A stretch of 64,000 nucleotides of DNA from Jacaranda mimosifolia (Eukaryota; Streptophyta; Magnoliopsida; Lamiales; Bignoniaceae), in contig CM032127.1 in assembly GCA_018894105.1 (NCBI GenBank), positions 3,319,001 to 3,383,000 of the forward strand. Direction: 5' to 3'. The position numbers and the translations under genes are program-made. Positions within the stretch are counted from its first letter, which is position 1. Each line of letters starts with the position of its first letter. Positions 35,927 to 49,100 of the stretch are shown in pieces. The notes beneath the pieces are model-generated. The model was not told the origin of the DNA. It did no database searches and worked only from the letters and a program-made list of their open reading frames with translations.

Positions 35927-37908
35927 TTACATCAATATGGATGGAATATCAGAGAAATAAGGTATGTTCCTCAGCTGCAGAACTTTGCTCTCTTCTTTAC
36001 TTGCGGTCATAGGATCAAAGAGCCCGCGATCAGACAGTGCTAAACGTTGTTTTATGCGGCCCATTCTTCGCGAGAACAGAACTTGCTTTGAAGCCACAGG
36101 CAGCCTAATAGATTGATATTCATTAAGGGCCGAGCTCAGATTCTCCATGCCCCATTTCTCAAGGCATTTGCCCAAGACTGCTGCATCCAGTATCGACATG
36201 TTTGTGCTTCTTGCACCATGAGGACTTATGGGGTGAGCTGCATCTCCAACCAAAACCACATTTTCCCAATAGAATTGATCCAATGGCTCACTATCATATA
36301 TGGCATTCAGGAAAGGCTCTTTTGTTTCTCGCATTACTTTAACAAATTCAGGGATCCAGACCTTCTCCGCTGCTTCATACATCTTCTCAATCATGTCATT
36401 GCTAACTTTTGTGGTGACCGAGTTTGCCTGAGGTTGACCATCAAAAACACATCAGATTGTTTACTTTGTGGGTGCAGTTATATTTCAATTTTAAAAGTGA
36501 ACTAAAGCTTTATAATCTTCCATTCATCAGGACTGAAACCATAGTACTAGATTTTGGACAAAGAATGAGAGAACAGAACATATATATACCTTAAACTCTG
36601 GCTCTGGTTGATTAAGATACCAAATCCAATTAATCCTTTGGTTGATTAGCTGGTAAAGGATAGCGTGACCTTCCGAACCTATGTCAAAATAGTTACAATT
36701 CCCAAGATCAGGGTAAGCCTTCTTGAGTGCCAGGATGGTTTCTGAGTTCTCATTATCTGAAAAGTCAAGAACTCCTCTCCATGCACAATAACCTGAATAT
36801 CTACCATGAAAGGTGTATCGTTTCAACTTTTTCAAGAAACAAATTTGCTGGAAGTCCCTTTTTTCAGAAGAAAAATGCAAGAAAAAGCTACAAGTTACTT
36901 CACAAACCTCAGTTCAAGGTCAGGAAGAAAAGTTTTACGTATGGAAGAGAGGCAACCATCAGCTGCAACAAGCAAATCACCAACTATCTCGACTGTTTCA
37001 TCAGTTTGGAGGTCTTTAGCTCGCACTTTCACTGAACTTTTATCATCAGAAATGCAAAAGGAGAAGAACAAATGTCCCCATAAAATAACCTCTGGTGGTA
37101 AGGAGTTGTACAGAAGGCTATGGAGATCAGCCCAGTGCACTGCTTTAAAATTGAAATTCTCATCTCTTGCCAGTGTCCAGGTAATTTTCTTGTCACCATC
37201 TGTTGCTTGCTCCTGTAATCAAGTAATGATTTGTGAGTAGACAGCTGATTTAGTTCAAGTCCTTTGGAAGTCAACTGAACTTTAATTACACGATTGCAAA
37301 CTTATTAAGATTTGGAATATCTTTTGATGGATCGAATTCCCTTCTCAGGGCTAAGAACTTCTAGCTGCAGGTAGCTACACATGATGTTGTTTCACCACTC
37401 AAGAATCAATTTTCCCAATTACACATGTAAAACCAGTAAAATTGTAAAACTTCAAATCAACTTCAATAACTCTGCAACCAAAATGAAACACTAGGAAGTC
37501 AGAAATCCGGTATAATCTTTAGATGTGACTAAAAGAAGTTCTAATCCGGTTCTAATTTCTTTTAAACTTCTTCCAGAAACCATAGAAACCACATGATTCA
37601 GCTTCCATGCCCATTTTGATGGTTTCTGCAGGTTTTGAATACAGAATTATTTCACTTACATGCTCAATGGTCATGGGCAGGGTGATAGACTGGAGGAGTT
37701 CTGGTTGTTTAATCCATGGCTCAATGAGTTTCAGAGACACGGTGTCAAGTCCAAGTCCAGCACCGGTAGCACACCCATTTGGAGGAGAGCATGTTTTCTC
37801 CAACACCACCACATCCCACCCGGCTGCAATCAGGGCATGTGCACAAGAAATCCCTGCTATGCTGCCTCCCACAATCACTGCCTTTGCCTTCCTTCTTGCT
37901 TCCTTCAT
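35927..37908 (-). CDS. FAD-dependent monooxygenase, tandem copy 1
   Basis: Group A flavoprotein monooxygenase-like protein of 421 residues, exons 37660..37908, 36908..37212, 36590..36800 and 35927..36427, all GT-AG and in frame. Visible motifs are the dinucleotide-binding AVIVGGSIAGISCAHAL near the N-terminus, the DG motif AADGCLSSIR, RYSGYCAWRGV after intron 2, and the FAD-binding GDAAHPISPHGARS. Such enzymes hydroxylate small aromatic or heterocyclic substrates using NAD(P)H and O2; the substrate is unknown. It resembles the Arabidopsis monooxygenase annotated at At5g11330 (from memory). An upstream in-frame Met at 37998 would add 30 residues; I prefer MKEARR because copy 2 starts with the same residues. 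It is a tandem duplicate of the gene at 38437-40439. Confidence 0.9.
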
Positions 37909-38436
37909 CTCCGTATGTTGTTGTGTGTTTTGACACTTCGAGGAAAAGCTAGAAACAGGAACTCTGAGTTTTGAAGGACCCATGTAGCTGAATAGCATGT
38001 GAAGCTTTGACAGGTAACAGACAAAGTCAATTGTTTCATATCATGGAATTCTTTCACTTGCTTGGATTTATTCACCCTCTTATATGATTGTATATAACAA
38101 TATTGTACTATTTTCGTGTCTCCTACCACAAGTGATAGCGACATGCATTATCCTAGAATTTATTCACTATCAATGAGATTAAAATACCATATATTTCTAA
38201 TCATTATTGTTGCTTTAGCTGGTACACACACATGAAAAGGAAAATAATGCTTTATTACACATCTCCACTGTTCATTTTTCAGTTGATTCAAACAAACACT
38301 AGCTACTTCAGTAGATAGATAATAGATTGTATCTGCAAAACATAAACTTTGCTAAACTAGCATTCCTTCTTTTTATAATACTTCAAATTGCATAAAATAC
38401 AGAAATACCACAACAATGGTTCAGAAGAATAGCAGG
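37909..38436. other. Intergenic between tandem monooxygenase copies
   Basis: 528 bp containing the promoter of copy 1 and the 3' region of copy 2. No other gene or element is evident. Confidence 0.5.
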
Positions 38437-40439
38437 TCAATGCTCCAACTGTATAATGTTACCCAAAATAGAAGGAACGTCATATAGATAAGGCATGTTC
38501 TTTTGCTGTAGCTCCTCATAATCTTCTTTGCTTGCTTTCATAGGATCAAAGGGTTCGCGATCAGGAAGGACTAAACCTTGCTTGAGACGCCCCAGTTTTC
38601 GTGAAAACAGAACCTGCTTTGACGTCACTGGCAGACGAGTAGATTGATATTCTTGAAGAGCTGAATTTAGATTGTCAACTCCCCATTTCTCAAGACATTT
38701 ACCAAGAACTGCAGCATCCAATAAAGACATGTTTGTGCTTCTCAAACCATGAGGAGTCGTTGGATGAGCTGCATCTCCAATCAAAACCACATTGTCCCAA
38801 ACAATTTGGTGTAGAGGCTCACTGTCATATATGATGTTCAAGAAAGGATCTTTTGTATCCCGTATTACTTTCACCAATTCAGGTAGCCAAATCTTCTCTG
38901 CTGCTTCATGCATTTTCTCAATCATATCATCACTCACTTTCATGGTTACTGAGCTTCCCTGATTTGACCATCAGAAAGGATATAATATTATGGATATAAT
39001 CTGTATCCAGAAATGTAAAATTGAGAGTTGAAGCATACCTTAAGTTGTGGCTCAGGTTGATTGACATACCAAATCCAATTGATCCTTTTGTTTAACAGCT
39101 CATATAACACAACGTGAGCTCCTGATCCTAGGTCAAAATATAAGCATTTTCCAAGGTCAGGAAAAGCCTTCTTAAGCCCTAGAATGGTTTCTGAATTCTC
39201 ATTGTCCGAGAAATCTAGGACCCCTCTCCATGCACAATAACCTGAGTATCTAACAAAATGTGTACTTTATATCAAGAAACAAAAATCCAACGTTTTCAGT
39301 TGCCGAAACAACAACAAGGTTATCAACAGTCCAATTCACATACCTTAATTTGAGGTCAGGAAAGAAACTCTGACGTATTGAAGAGAGACAACCATCAGCT
39401 GCAATTAGCAAATCACCAACAACTTCAATTATATCACCACTTTGAAAAGTTTTACTCTTTACTTTCACACAATTTTTGTCATCAGAAACGTGAAAGGAGA
39501 GGAATGTATATCCCCAGCGGACAGTCTCTGGTGGTAATGCCTTGTATAGAAGGCTATGCAGATCAGACCAGTATGCTGCTCTGAAATTGAAGTTCTCATC
39601 TCTTGTGAGCATCCAGTTGGTCTTCTTGTCCCCATCTGTCGCTTCGTTCTGTAATTCACAAAAATAAAAGCAGAAACAAATTAATTCCCACTTGAATTTT
39701 ATAATTTGCCTTCGCACTTTTCAACATGTCTTATTAAAAGAGAGGTTACATGGTGCCTAACTAAATCATGATTGGCAATAATCTGATAGGAAGAAAAATG
39801 CAAGACAATTGAAATTTTAGGTTCAGATACAATTCAAGATTTCACTTCAACCAGTTAAATTTATAACTTCATAATTTCTCTACAATGATGTACATATATA
39901 TATATATATATATAATTTCTCTACAATGATAGTTAAATCTGCAACAAAATTCAAGCAATACTACCACTACCACTGAACTAAACCAAGAAAAATTACTAAA
40001 GGGCATAAAAAACAAGCCCTTTTCTACGGAAATAGCTAAAATCTCCATAATACCATCAATATCCCGGGATTTTCCCTTAACAAGAAAGAACCACATTAGA
40101 ATTCTTGTGTACATACTTCATGCTATAAAATTACGACAACATCTTCCCATTTTTGCATTAAGTAAATTCTTGGAAGATTCGTTCAGTTACTTGATCAATG
40201 GTGAGTGGCAATGTTGTGAGCTCAAGGATCTGGGGTTGTTTGAGCCATGACTGGATGAGTTTCTGAGCCAGCGGGTCAAGTCCAAGGCCAGCACCTGTGG
40301 CAAAACCCGTCGGAGGTGAGCATGTTTTCTCCAGCACCACCACTTCCCACCCGGCGGCGATCAGCGCGTGTGCGCAGGATAAACCTGCTATGCTCCCGCC
40401 CACCACCACTGCCTTCCCGTTCCTCTTTGCTTCCTTCAT
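38437..40439 (-). CDS. FAD-dependent monooxygenase, tandem copy 2
   Basis: Protein of 428 residues, exons 40191..40439, 39344..39648, 39039..39249 and 38437..38958. The first three exons are identical in length to copy 1 (249, 305, 211 nt) and all intron phases match; only the last exon is longer (522 against 501 nt), giving a C-terminal tail ending NIIQLEH. The FAD motifs are intact: AVVVGGSIAGLSCAHAL, AADGCLSSIR and GDAAHPTTPHGLRS. The first intron carries a TA microsatellite between two copies of a 19-bp sequence (39871-39889 and 39912-39930). It is divergent from the NAA50 gene across about 570 bp. The substrate is unknown. Confidence 0.9.
39871..39930. repeat. 19-bp direct repeats flanking a (TA)n tract in intron 1
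   Basis: ATAATTTCTCTACAATGAT occurs at 39871-39889 and again at 39912-39930, separated by gtaca and (TA)n. It is probably slippage or a small segmental duplication inside the intron. Confidence 0.85.
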
Positions 40440-41010
40440 CTCTCAACTCAGTGTGAGCTCTTGAGTTGTGGTAGATTCTTCATTTTTGAGGTGAAAGCTA
40501 AGGGCCCAAATAATTCTTTGAAAAGTGGAGATGGATGATATCATGTACACGTGTGTGAACTATAAGGATAAAAAAAAAAATTATTTTTTTGTTCTTTTTT
40601 TTCTTTCAAAAATTTAATTTTTATTTCCACTCCTTTTTGGTTTACCTATTTTAGTATGCAAAGAAAAAAAAAATTTTAAAAAGAAAGGTGAATTTTTTTT
40701 TTTATTATTCCACAACAGTTGCATAACCCATATTTTACACGTTAATTCATAACCCCACTGGGCAGCCCCCATTACCCATTTCTTCCGCCGTTCTGCTGAA
40801 TTTCCAGCTCTTTCTTGCCACAGTGTAACCCTTTTCTCTCGCTTTGTCTGCGTATACATACATAAATTTATATCTATAAACTCCTACATTCCAAGAAATG
40901 ATGCATAATTGAATAGCACATCTTTGTATTCGCTTTTTCAATCAATTTGATTTTCTGTTTCATACATGCAGAATAACCAACATTGATTGAAGGCGATTGG
41001 GTTAACTATT
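40440..41010. promoter_or_regulatory. Divergent promoter region between FAD monooxygenase 2 and NAA50
   Basis: 571 bp separate two divergent start codons. It includes several poly-A/poly-T runs (40570-40700) and a pyrimidine-rich segment. A TATA element cannot be assigned with confidence on either side. Confidence 0.4.
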
Positions 41011-43275
41011 ATGGGGGCAGGAGGGAGAGAAATGTCGATTTCACTGGATGGTGTGAGGGACAAGAATTTGATGCAGCTGAAAAAGCTCAACACTGCACTA
41101 TTCCCCGTTCGATACAACGACAAATATTATGCCGATGTTCTCGCCTCTGGCGAATTTACCAAATTAGGTGTGTTTACTTTTCTGGGTCTTCTTCTATTTT
41201 CCAGTTATGAACTGGGGTTTTCTTGTTTTGGCATTTCTTGATTTGAAGTTGAGAAAATTGTATGTTTTGAGGATTTTCGGCCTGATGTGATTGGGAGAAG
41301 AGTATAAATTAATTCAATGTTATACTTTCCTCTGTCTTAAGTCTGATAAAGAAACTATTTTATTGTTGTTTCTTAGAGTTGATTAGGAATTTATGCTCAT
41401 GAACAAGAAACAAATGGTGATTTTGGATCTTTTGGAGGATTTTTTCGTTGGGCTTTGAGGAAGTCTCTTATTGTGTGATTTTAATCATTTTGGATCTTCT
41501 GTTGCTTTCATGTTAAAAAATAAAAATATGGATATTGTATTGATGTTTCCTGGATGGTTTATACTGTTATTAGGAAATATAGAAGTCTTGTCCCCTTTGG
41601 TTCAATTTGTTTCAGTCTTATTGTTTTAATTGAAAAATGCAACTGTGAACTTTCTTCTTTGCACTTGTGCTATGCAGATTGGTCACTGCATAAAATCTGT
41701 TATTTATGCTGATATTTAGTTGAAAGTCTTAACATTTTAACTGGACCAACACAAAAAAAGTTCTATTTGGACCCAAGGGCAGCTACTTATTTATTCCACG
41801 ATTCCTTATTGGAGATCTGAGATATCATATCAGAAAATAATGACGAGCCAGAATGATTTATTAAGCTTATTGCTATTTCAACACAATGAACAGAAAATAA
41901 TCTGTTTAGAATTTGAGTGCGTAGCTCTTTACATTAGCATTCTACCTATTCCATGTGCCCTCACTCCCCCTGGAAAGAGATCCCAAATTAGTTTATTTTG
42001 CAGCAATTATTACTTAGTCCTCTCACAAGGCAGTTATTTTTGTTTGACGAATAGTATGAACTAGCATATGAAGTTTTCATCTTGATGTTCTTATATGGTG
42101 AGCTGCAATGATAAAAGGATAAGAAAATCCCAATATTGGGATCACTTATGACCCCTCCCCCCAACAAAAAGATATGTTTACATGATTCTCATCACAATGG
42201 AGTCGTGCAGAACAATTTTTGCCTCCCAGGCCACCAATGCTTAGATTAGCGAATTGGAATATAGTATTATAACAGGCCTATTAAGGAGAAGTTGCTATTA
42301 TTAAAAAAAAAAAAAAAAGAAAAAGGAAGAAGTAGAAGAGAGAGAGATAATCAGATCGACATGATAAAGATCTGCCCTTAATGTTCCATAGCCAGAGATT
42401 ACACATGCATCTCTAAACTTGAATTTTTTTTTCCCAGCATATTACAGTGACATTTGTGTTGGATCCATTGCATGCCGCCTTGAGAAGAAGGAAGGTGGTG
42501 CTATTCGTGTATACATAATGACATTGGGTGTTTTGGCACCATATCGTGGGTTAGGCATTGGTAAGCAATCTGCTTGTCTTCTTTTCTGTCTTCCTCTTCA
42601 AAATATACTGGAAATATGATGCCTGATTAAATTGTATTTTACTGGATAGGCGGACATGGGGATATGCAAACAGTATAACATTTTCGGTTAAAATGAAATC
42701 CTTTCACTATTTTCATAGTGCTGTCCTGATGCTCAATTAACATTGGAAGGGAGGGCATGGAGAATGTAGGTCTTTTGGGAGTTTTGAGTAGATAGTAAAT
42801 TTCATTGTTTGTCTTGATCTTTTATGGTAAACAGTTGTCACCCCATGGTCCATTGGATGGGTGGTGTCGAAGAAATATAAGTGTCCAACATAAAACCAAG
42901 CTATTTTCCCAGTTTTTGAACCAGGTTGTCTCTACGAGAAGGAGCCGAGAAGCAAGAGTTGCATTTCTGCAATCCAAATGGGCTGCGCTCCTCTTTGCTA
43001 TGCAATCTTCTACATAAAGTACGACAAGAACTAACTTCACTTCTGGATGTTTTGTAGGTTCAAAGCTGTTGAATCATGTGCTTGATATTTGCTTGAAGCA
43101 GAACATTGGTGAGATCTACTTGCATGTGCAGACAAACAATGAGGAAGCCATCAAGTTTTACAAGAAATTCAGATTTGAAATCACAGAGACCATCCAAAAC
43201 TATTATACAAATATAACCCCACCAGACTGCTATGTCGTTACCAAGTTCATTGACCTCTCTCAAACAACGAAATAA
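41011..43275 (+). CDS. NAA50: N-alpha-acetyltransferase 50 (NAA50)
   Basis: GNAT-fold N-terminal acetyltransferase of 165 residues, exons 41011..41167, 42438..42560 and 43058..43275. NAA50 acetylates protein N-termini, typically Met followed by another residue, alone or with the ribosome-bound NatA complex. Visible features are MSISLDGVRDKNLMQLKKLN, the FPVRYNDKYY substrate-binding segment, VGSIACRLE, and the acetyl-CoA motif YRGLGIGSKLL (about residues 87-97) reformed across intron 2, then IYLHVQTNNEEAIKFYKKF. Length and sequence closely match plant NAA50 (Arabidopsis At5g11340). The first Met (MGAGGRE) agrees with the Arabidopsis start. All splice sites are GT-AG. Confidence 0.95.
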
Positions 43276-43834
43276 CAATTCAGAGCTAGTTTTATGATTG
43301 ATTACCAATGTCACTTTGATCAACGCTAGACTTCATCCAGTTTTGGGATCTGAACATTGTTCGGTTGTCATTAGTTATTCATTGGCTACATACCCGAGAA
43401 ATCTTTCATTGTTTGACATTGCAATTGTTGTTCATATTATTAGATGCTGAAGCTTACTATCTGACAATGCATGTTAGCTGCTTTCTTTTCAGAAGAATAG
43501 GTTTCAGTTTTGTGTCATTTTGAGCTGAATTTATCCAATAACCCAAATAGTGAGCCAGATATGAGATGCTATTACAAATTACCTCAGTTCTTAGGATTTC
43601 TAAGAGCATTTTCTCCCACATGCAGTGTAACTTACTAGTAGATGTGATTATCCTTTTCCTACAATAAATACAGTGTTTGTATATGTGGAGAAGCTGTCTG
43701 TGGTTTCAAATCTTTACAAATAGATCTGCTTTCTCTTTCTGATTACTATATCACATTCTATTACTAGTATACAAGAGCTTATTATGCTTCAATAGCACAA
43801 GAGATATTCACACTGGTCAGCCATCTGGGAGCTC
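43276..43834. other. Convergent 3' regions of NAA50 and the DUF4864-like gene
   Basis: No further gene is seen. The sequence is ordinary untranslated or intergenic DNA. Confidence 0.5.
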
Positions 43835-45824
43835 TCAGTATGCCACACCACCAGAAAAGCTATCTCCATCATGAAGTAGTGATTCCGTCAGCCAATAGCC
43901 ATCCCAGGAGCCACCAACTCTCTGAAAACCGGAGAATTTATCAGGAAATGGGAATCCTTAGCAGAAACATTTGAGGAAGAAAATGCATTTGGTAATCAAG
44001 GAGGAATGATTAACTAACCTGAACCATAGTAAATTGAAATATTTCTTCTTCTTCAGGACGAGCTCCTCGCACCCACACTCGCTGCTTATAGCAGTTCTGT
44101 TTCATATATGCTGGTCACTATGTTGAAACCCACTAAATGCAGAGGTTGGTGAGATGGAAATGTGGAACCAACTAACCTCCTTGACCTTTAAACTGCTCAA
44201 GATCTTTCTTTCCCGGTGACCAAGTAAAACTCGATAGCTCGAATGGTGGAAGATCCGCCTAAACCTTTCAAACTGGCACATAATCAGTTAGCAACTAGGA
44301 ACAACATGAATATAGAACACCTTAAAGGAAATTATAGAAAAGAGCATCACAAATGACTAAAGATTGAGCATCCACTGACCTGTCCCAAATCAAAGAAAGG
44401 GCCAAAATAGGTAGATCTTTCAAAAGGATCAAATCCAGCAAACTGTCATGATGTAATATAACTGTGATGATAATACCTAGCTGAGAAGCATCAAATCAAA
44501 TTCAGACTGATTTGTCAATTACCCTATACATGACTTCAATGCCATAATCGGGCCGAGGTTGGTCATTGAACATCAATGCATCAAGTTGGTATCTCACAGC
44601 TTCCTCTGCGCTAAACTATAACAATGAAAAGGAAAAGAAACGCATCAGTGTACTGTATGAAAAAAGATGGCAGTATACATTGAAGAAGTGGTCAATTTGA
44701 AAGTTACGCTCAATCTTGGACCAAAAGGCCTTTTCCTGCGAGACTCAAGCCTGCAAAATAGACATTGGAATATTATTTAGCAATAATGTGGGTCAAACAA
44801 AACTAATATCACATAAGTAGAGCTCAATCTGGACCAGGTTTACACAATGTTAAGGATACATCCAATAAACCGGGCTCACTAAGACTGCAACGCAACCCAT
44901 TCTTCCCATTTTAAAACTTCGTCTTTAAGGGGTTGAAGGAAGCGGTGAAGGGAAAACCATTTCTTCCTCAAATTAGGACACAAGAAAGCAAAACCACGTT
45001 TGAGTATATGTCAGTGTTCAATGAAGTGATGCAACTAGAACATAGCATGGGCTTGAAATTCTTCAACTTAGATGGCAGTGAAAAAGGTGTTGTATGCAAA
45101 AGCATCCACGAAACAAGGAATAAAACCCCCCTTCTCATTCCTTTGGTTCCCTTTCGGAATGATAGTATAGTGTATGATATGATGCTTGATGGCACTTTGC
45201 ATCATCTATTCTATTACATATTTTATCATATATACTCAACATATATATATATATATATACGAATTGAATGAAAAGATTATCATTTATACTCAACATATAT
45301 ATATACATACATATATATATATATATACGAATTGAATGAAAAGATGAAATATGTATTAGAATAGATGATCTAAACTATCCTTGATGGAGTTATTGAGCCA
45401 ACGTTCTAACTTTAGATGCTAGTTTTTTACCACTATCACTTATCATGCGGTCAATCTTCAAGCATATAGTTGATATAGAATATCAAAAAATTACTTATTA
45501 TAAACAAAATTGAGAGCTTTCAAGACGATACAAATGAATTCACATATGCATGTAGCATCTGAACAACAATCAATTTCTATACTCATGTAAAGATTTCTCC
45601 CCTGAAACACTCTCAGCAATTTCTCGAAAGAAATTTGAAAAAAATAAAATAAAGAAAGAATTATTGAACAGCACAATACTTCGAAAATTTTACATAAGCA
45701 TGTAAACAGAAAGCGCGAGGTACCAGTCTGCAGAAAAGAAATCGGGGACGTCGGCTGCACAAGCTCGAAAGCGTAAGCTCAGAGGTCTGGAAGCAAGAAA
45801 CTGCAGAGATGCACCAAACGACAT
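43835..45824 (-). CDS. Conserved plant protein, DUF4864-like, possibly organelle-targeted
   Basis: Seven in-frame exons (45724..45824, 44708..44750, 44523..44615, 44380..44442, 44177..44272, 44019..44096, 43835..43921) encode 186 residues. The N-terminus (MSFGASLQFLASRPLSLRFR) is Ser/Arg/Leu-rich and acid-free, like a plastid or mitochondrial transit peptide. The mature part starts EEAVRYQLDALMFND, then GIEVMYRFAGFDPFER, FFDLGQFERFRRIFHH, YRVLLGHRERK, and ends SWDGYWLTESLLHD. The order helix (QLDAL) - FxxFxxxxxHxxYRVL - strands - W(D)GYWLTE resembles the small bacterial DUF4864 fold, which I propose only tentatively. Function unknown. It shares a divergent promoter with the CCR4 gene. Confidence 0.8.
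45231..45345. repeat. Tandem duplication of about 55-61 bp containing (AT)n
   Basis: Two units each run TATACTCAAC, (AT)n, ACGAATTGAATGAAAAGAT (45231-45284 and 45285-45345). They lie in intron 1 of the DUF4864-like gene and differ mainly in AT-tract length. Confidence 0.85.
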
Positions 45825-46117
45825 CGTTTCCTCGGTTGGCAACTACACTCCGATTGCGAGTCGTCAGATGAGACAGATGATGGCGGGGAAGAAGAACCAG
45901 GGAAAATAGTGGTGCTGTTTTATAGTAGCAATTATTGCTGTAGTCGCGTTCCCCGATAATATTTACCTTTTAAATTTTATCAAAACTCAAAAATAAATAA
46001 ATTCTACTTTTACTTGGCAGTCAAAATTGGGCCTTGGACAGATGATTTATTAAATTTAAATTGATATACATTGGCAGAGTTTCAAGCTTCACCGTCTGAT
46101 GAAACTGCTTCACTGCG
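45825..46117. promoter_or_regulatory. Compact divergent promoter, DUF4864-like / CCR4 homolog
   Basis: Only 293 bp separate the two start codons, so the two transcripts must share regulatory sequence or overlap in their leaders. I see no clear TATA box; ttttatagtagc at about 45920 is the best candidate. Confidence 0.5.
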
Positions 46118-49100
46118 ATGAATCGCCGCCCTTCTTCCTTCCGTTCCCTCGCCGGTGCCGCCACTGCAGACTCCATCACCTCCGCTGCCGCCATGTCTTA
46201 TCGTCCCTATGTAATTGCCGCAGCTCATTAACTCGCACACAAGCAGAACGAGGATTTAAATGAACATTTAATCACACACGCGGCAACTGAAATTTCTCAC
46301 CACATTTCTCTCTGTTTTTCCTTTTACGTAGTTTTTAATATGAACTAATTGAAGCATTCAAATTCCAATTAGAAAATATCTCGTCCTAATTCGTGTTAGC
46401 TTTTCCTAAATTCCAATTTTAAGTATTCAATTCTACTTGTTCAAGTCAGAGTTAACATTTTCGTTATTACAGTTCAGAGGAGGGCGTCCACATAGCAGGA
46501 GAGGCTACTCTGATAAACCCTTGGGTCCTGCAAGCGGGGACCAGGGGGAAATCGTGTCCGGCGATTCTCACTTCCTTGCAGTTCGAGACGCAAACAGCAG
46601 TTTCCGGCCCAGATACACTGATGTCCCTCCGCCTTATCAAGATATACCGGGACAGCAGTTTCATGGACCCGAGTCACAGTCTCACCGGCCAGGCCCGCCT
46701 GTCTTTCAACAGTTTCCCGGGCCGCGGCCGCGGCCGCATAGGCATGCACGGCAAGTGCGACCAGTTTCTGGTAATTATCAGCAGTTTAGACCACAGCAAA
46801 TGCAGCAGCAGTTCAAACCCAGGGCCTCAAAGCCTCCGGATTATCGACACTGGGAGCGTGCGAAACCAGAGCCTCCTCCTCATTGTGGTAATTCTTTGTG
46901 TCCTATTTACTTTCTTAATTTATCGTTTTGTATTTTTAGCTTTGAACGTTTTGAATCACTATAGAAGCTCAAGTTGATTAATGAGAAACTTATATGAAAC
47001 ATGGTTTGATGCTATTTCTGGTTATTGACTATTAATTCTTTATACATATGCCATTGAGTAAAAGAGATGCCTGAATTGCTGAGCTTTTCATTGGGTTCCA
47101 AGCTCAAATTTTAAACTATTCCTCTTAAATGTGGACAATTGTTTCAGTAATCAAGTTTTAGACTCACTGCTTTTCTTACAGAACTAAATTCTAACTCAAA
47201 ATCACAGATATATCAAAATTTGATATTCAATTTTGTCATTAAATTGGTTGTATATCTTTTGCCTATTTTTGTCTGAATAAAATTTTTATAAGTTGGTTAA
47301 GTGTGGAAAAATTGTGCAATTGCCAATTATGGCGTACAAGTCATTTGCATATATCTGTGGAATCACCAAAGAAATGGCATCATATTGGTTCAAATTGAAA
47401 GTGTGGTATTTATGTAAGAAAACTGATTAAGCATTTGCAGTGTTTAGATGTTGTGACATAACAACAAGAAGAGGAGCTATGTTAAGATTGAGTAGTTCTT
47501 GTCTCTGAAATGACAGTACCGTTAAAGCTTATACCTTGTAGATTTGGTTGGCGAAAATGCTTGAGGGGAAAAAGATTTTTTTCAGAACTGAATTAGAAAT
47601 TTGTCAAATATCACCTGTCCATTCTCTAGTAGAGAAGTTGTGCCATGCTTTCTCATCAACTGTCATATGGTTTAAGTTATTGATGCTTGTGGGAATACAG
47701 GACTTTGCTTTTATTTCAGCGTATTTTTCTTGTATATGTAAGCTTTTGATAGTTAAGACCTTGAGAATTTTGAGTCAAATGTGTCTGTTTGAGTTCACAG
47801 TAATGCATCTATGATTCTATAGTCTTTTGTTATGCCACTATCTATTATCTCAATTACGCTCTATTTTCTTTGGTTAACATTGTTCTCTTGCTATATGTGC
47901 AGAGCGGTTTACTGTTCTTTCATATAACATACTAGCTGACTACTTGGCCATTGATCACTGGCAAAAACTGTACTTTCATATTCCTCGCTATATCATGGAC
48001 TGGAATTGGCGCAAGAGAAATATAAGTTTTGAGCTTGGATTATGGTCAGCTGACATTTTATGTTTCCAGGTTATCAACATGATGCTTTTGCTAGATCATA
48101 TATCACAACTGTTTCAGGGCTGACATTTAGTTAATACAGAAGCTTGAAGAAAGCCGTGGTTATTACTTAATTGTCATGCTTTTGAGTGAATTTTTCTTAT
48201 CTTGGCTGAGATGCATTATAACAGGCTTCATATATGGGGCTTGCTTTCCTTAGTTTCTCTGCATTTTCTATTCAGCCTGATGAATCCAGAATATTGCTAT
48301 GTTTCTAGGGTTTATTATCAAAACATCTTCCTCATCTGTTGCTTTGAAAAGAACGATTTTTAACACTAGTTTGTCTAGTTAGATGAACTTTGTGTACTGA
48401 TTTAGAGTCCAGGTTCAATGTTGAGTTCATTGGCCGCTCTATATAATTAAAGTAATGCAAAACAGGTTGCAGCTCATCTATTCAGCCCCTTTGTGTCAAT
48501 TTGAATGAATGACTCAAACCATTATCCATAAAAAGGTGAAAGATCGCAAACTTATGAAACCTTCAATGGTGTTGGCCATAATTCTTGATGTCCTAGAACC
48601 AGTTTTTCTGATCAAACAATGAACTGCTCAAATAATTGCAGATTTGCCAATGGAATTTTGTTGCATAACCAAGCTTTGTAAAAGTGACATTGCTTTATCA
48701 AATAAATCTACAATCTTAAGAAATTACCCTGGATGGGTTATGGTGAGTAGTCAAAGTTCTGCAGCCAAGCAAGCATTTAATTTTAGCACAGGGTTTTATT
48801 TTTTTCACAACACAAATGACTGGAGTGATGTGGCTTATAATTATTTGTGAAGATTGAGGCAATAAAAACTATTGGACTGTGTCACTGCCAAAATGCATGT
48901 GCAGATTATGCAGTCAGGAAACATTTTTTCTCACAGATTCCACTATTTACTAGATGGAATGTTGGACTTAGAACAATCATGACGTGTCATTACATCTCTT
49001 GCATGATCTATCTTGTGCAGTAGTTTTATGATATCATTGATCTGTATATAATTTTACTACATTCTCATTGACTCAGTCTGTTTCATTCCAGTAACAATAT

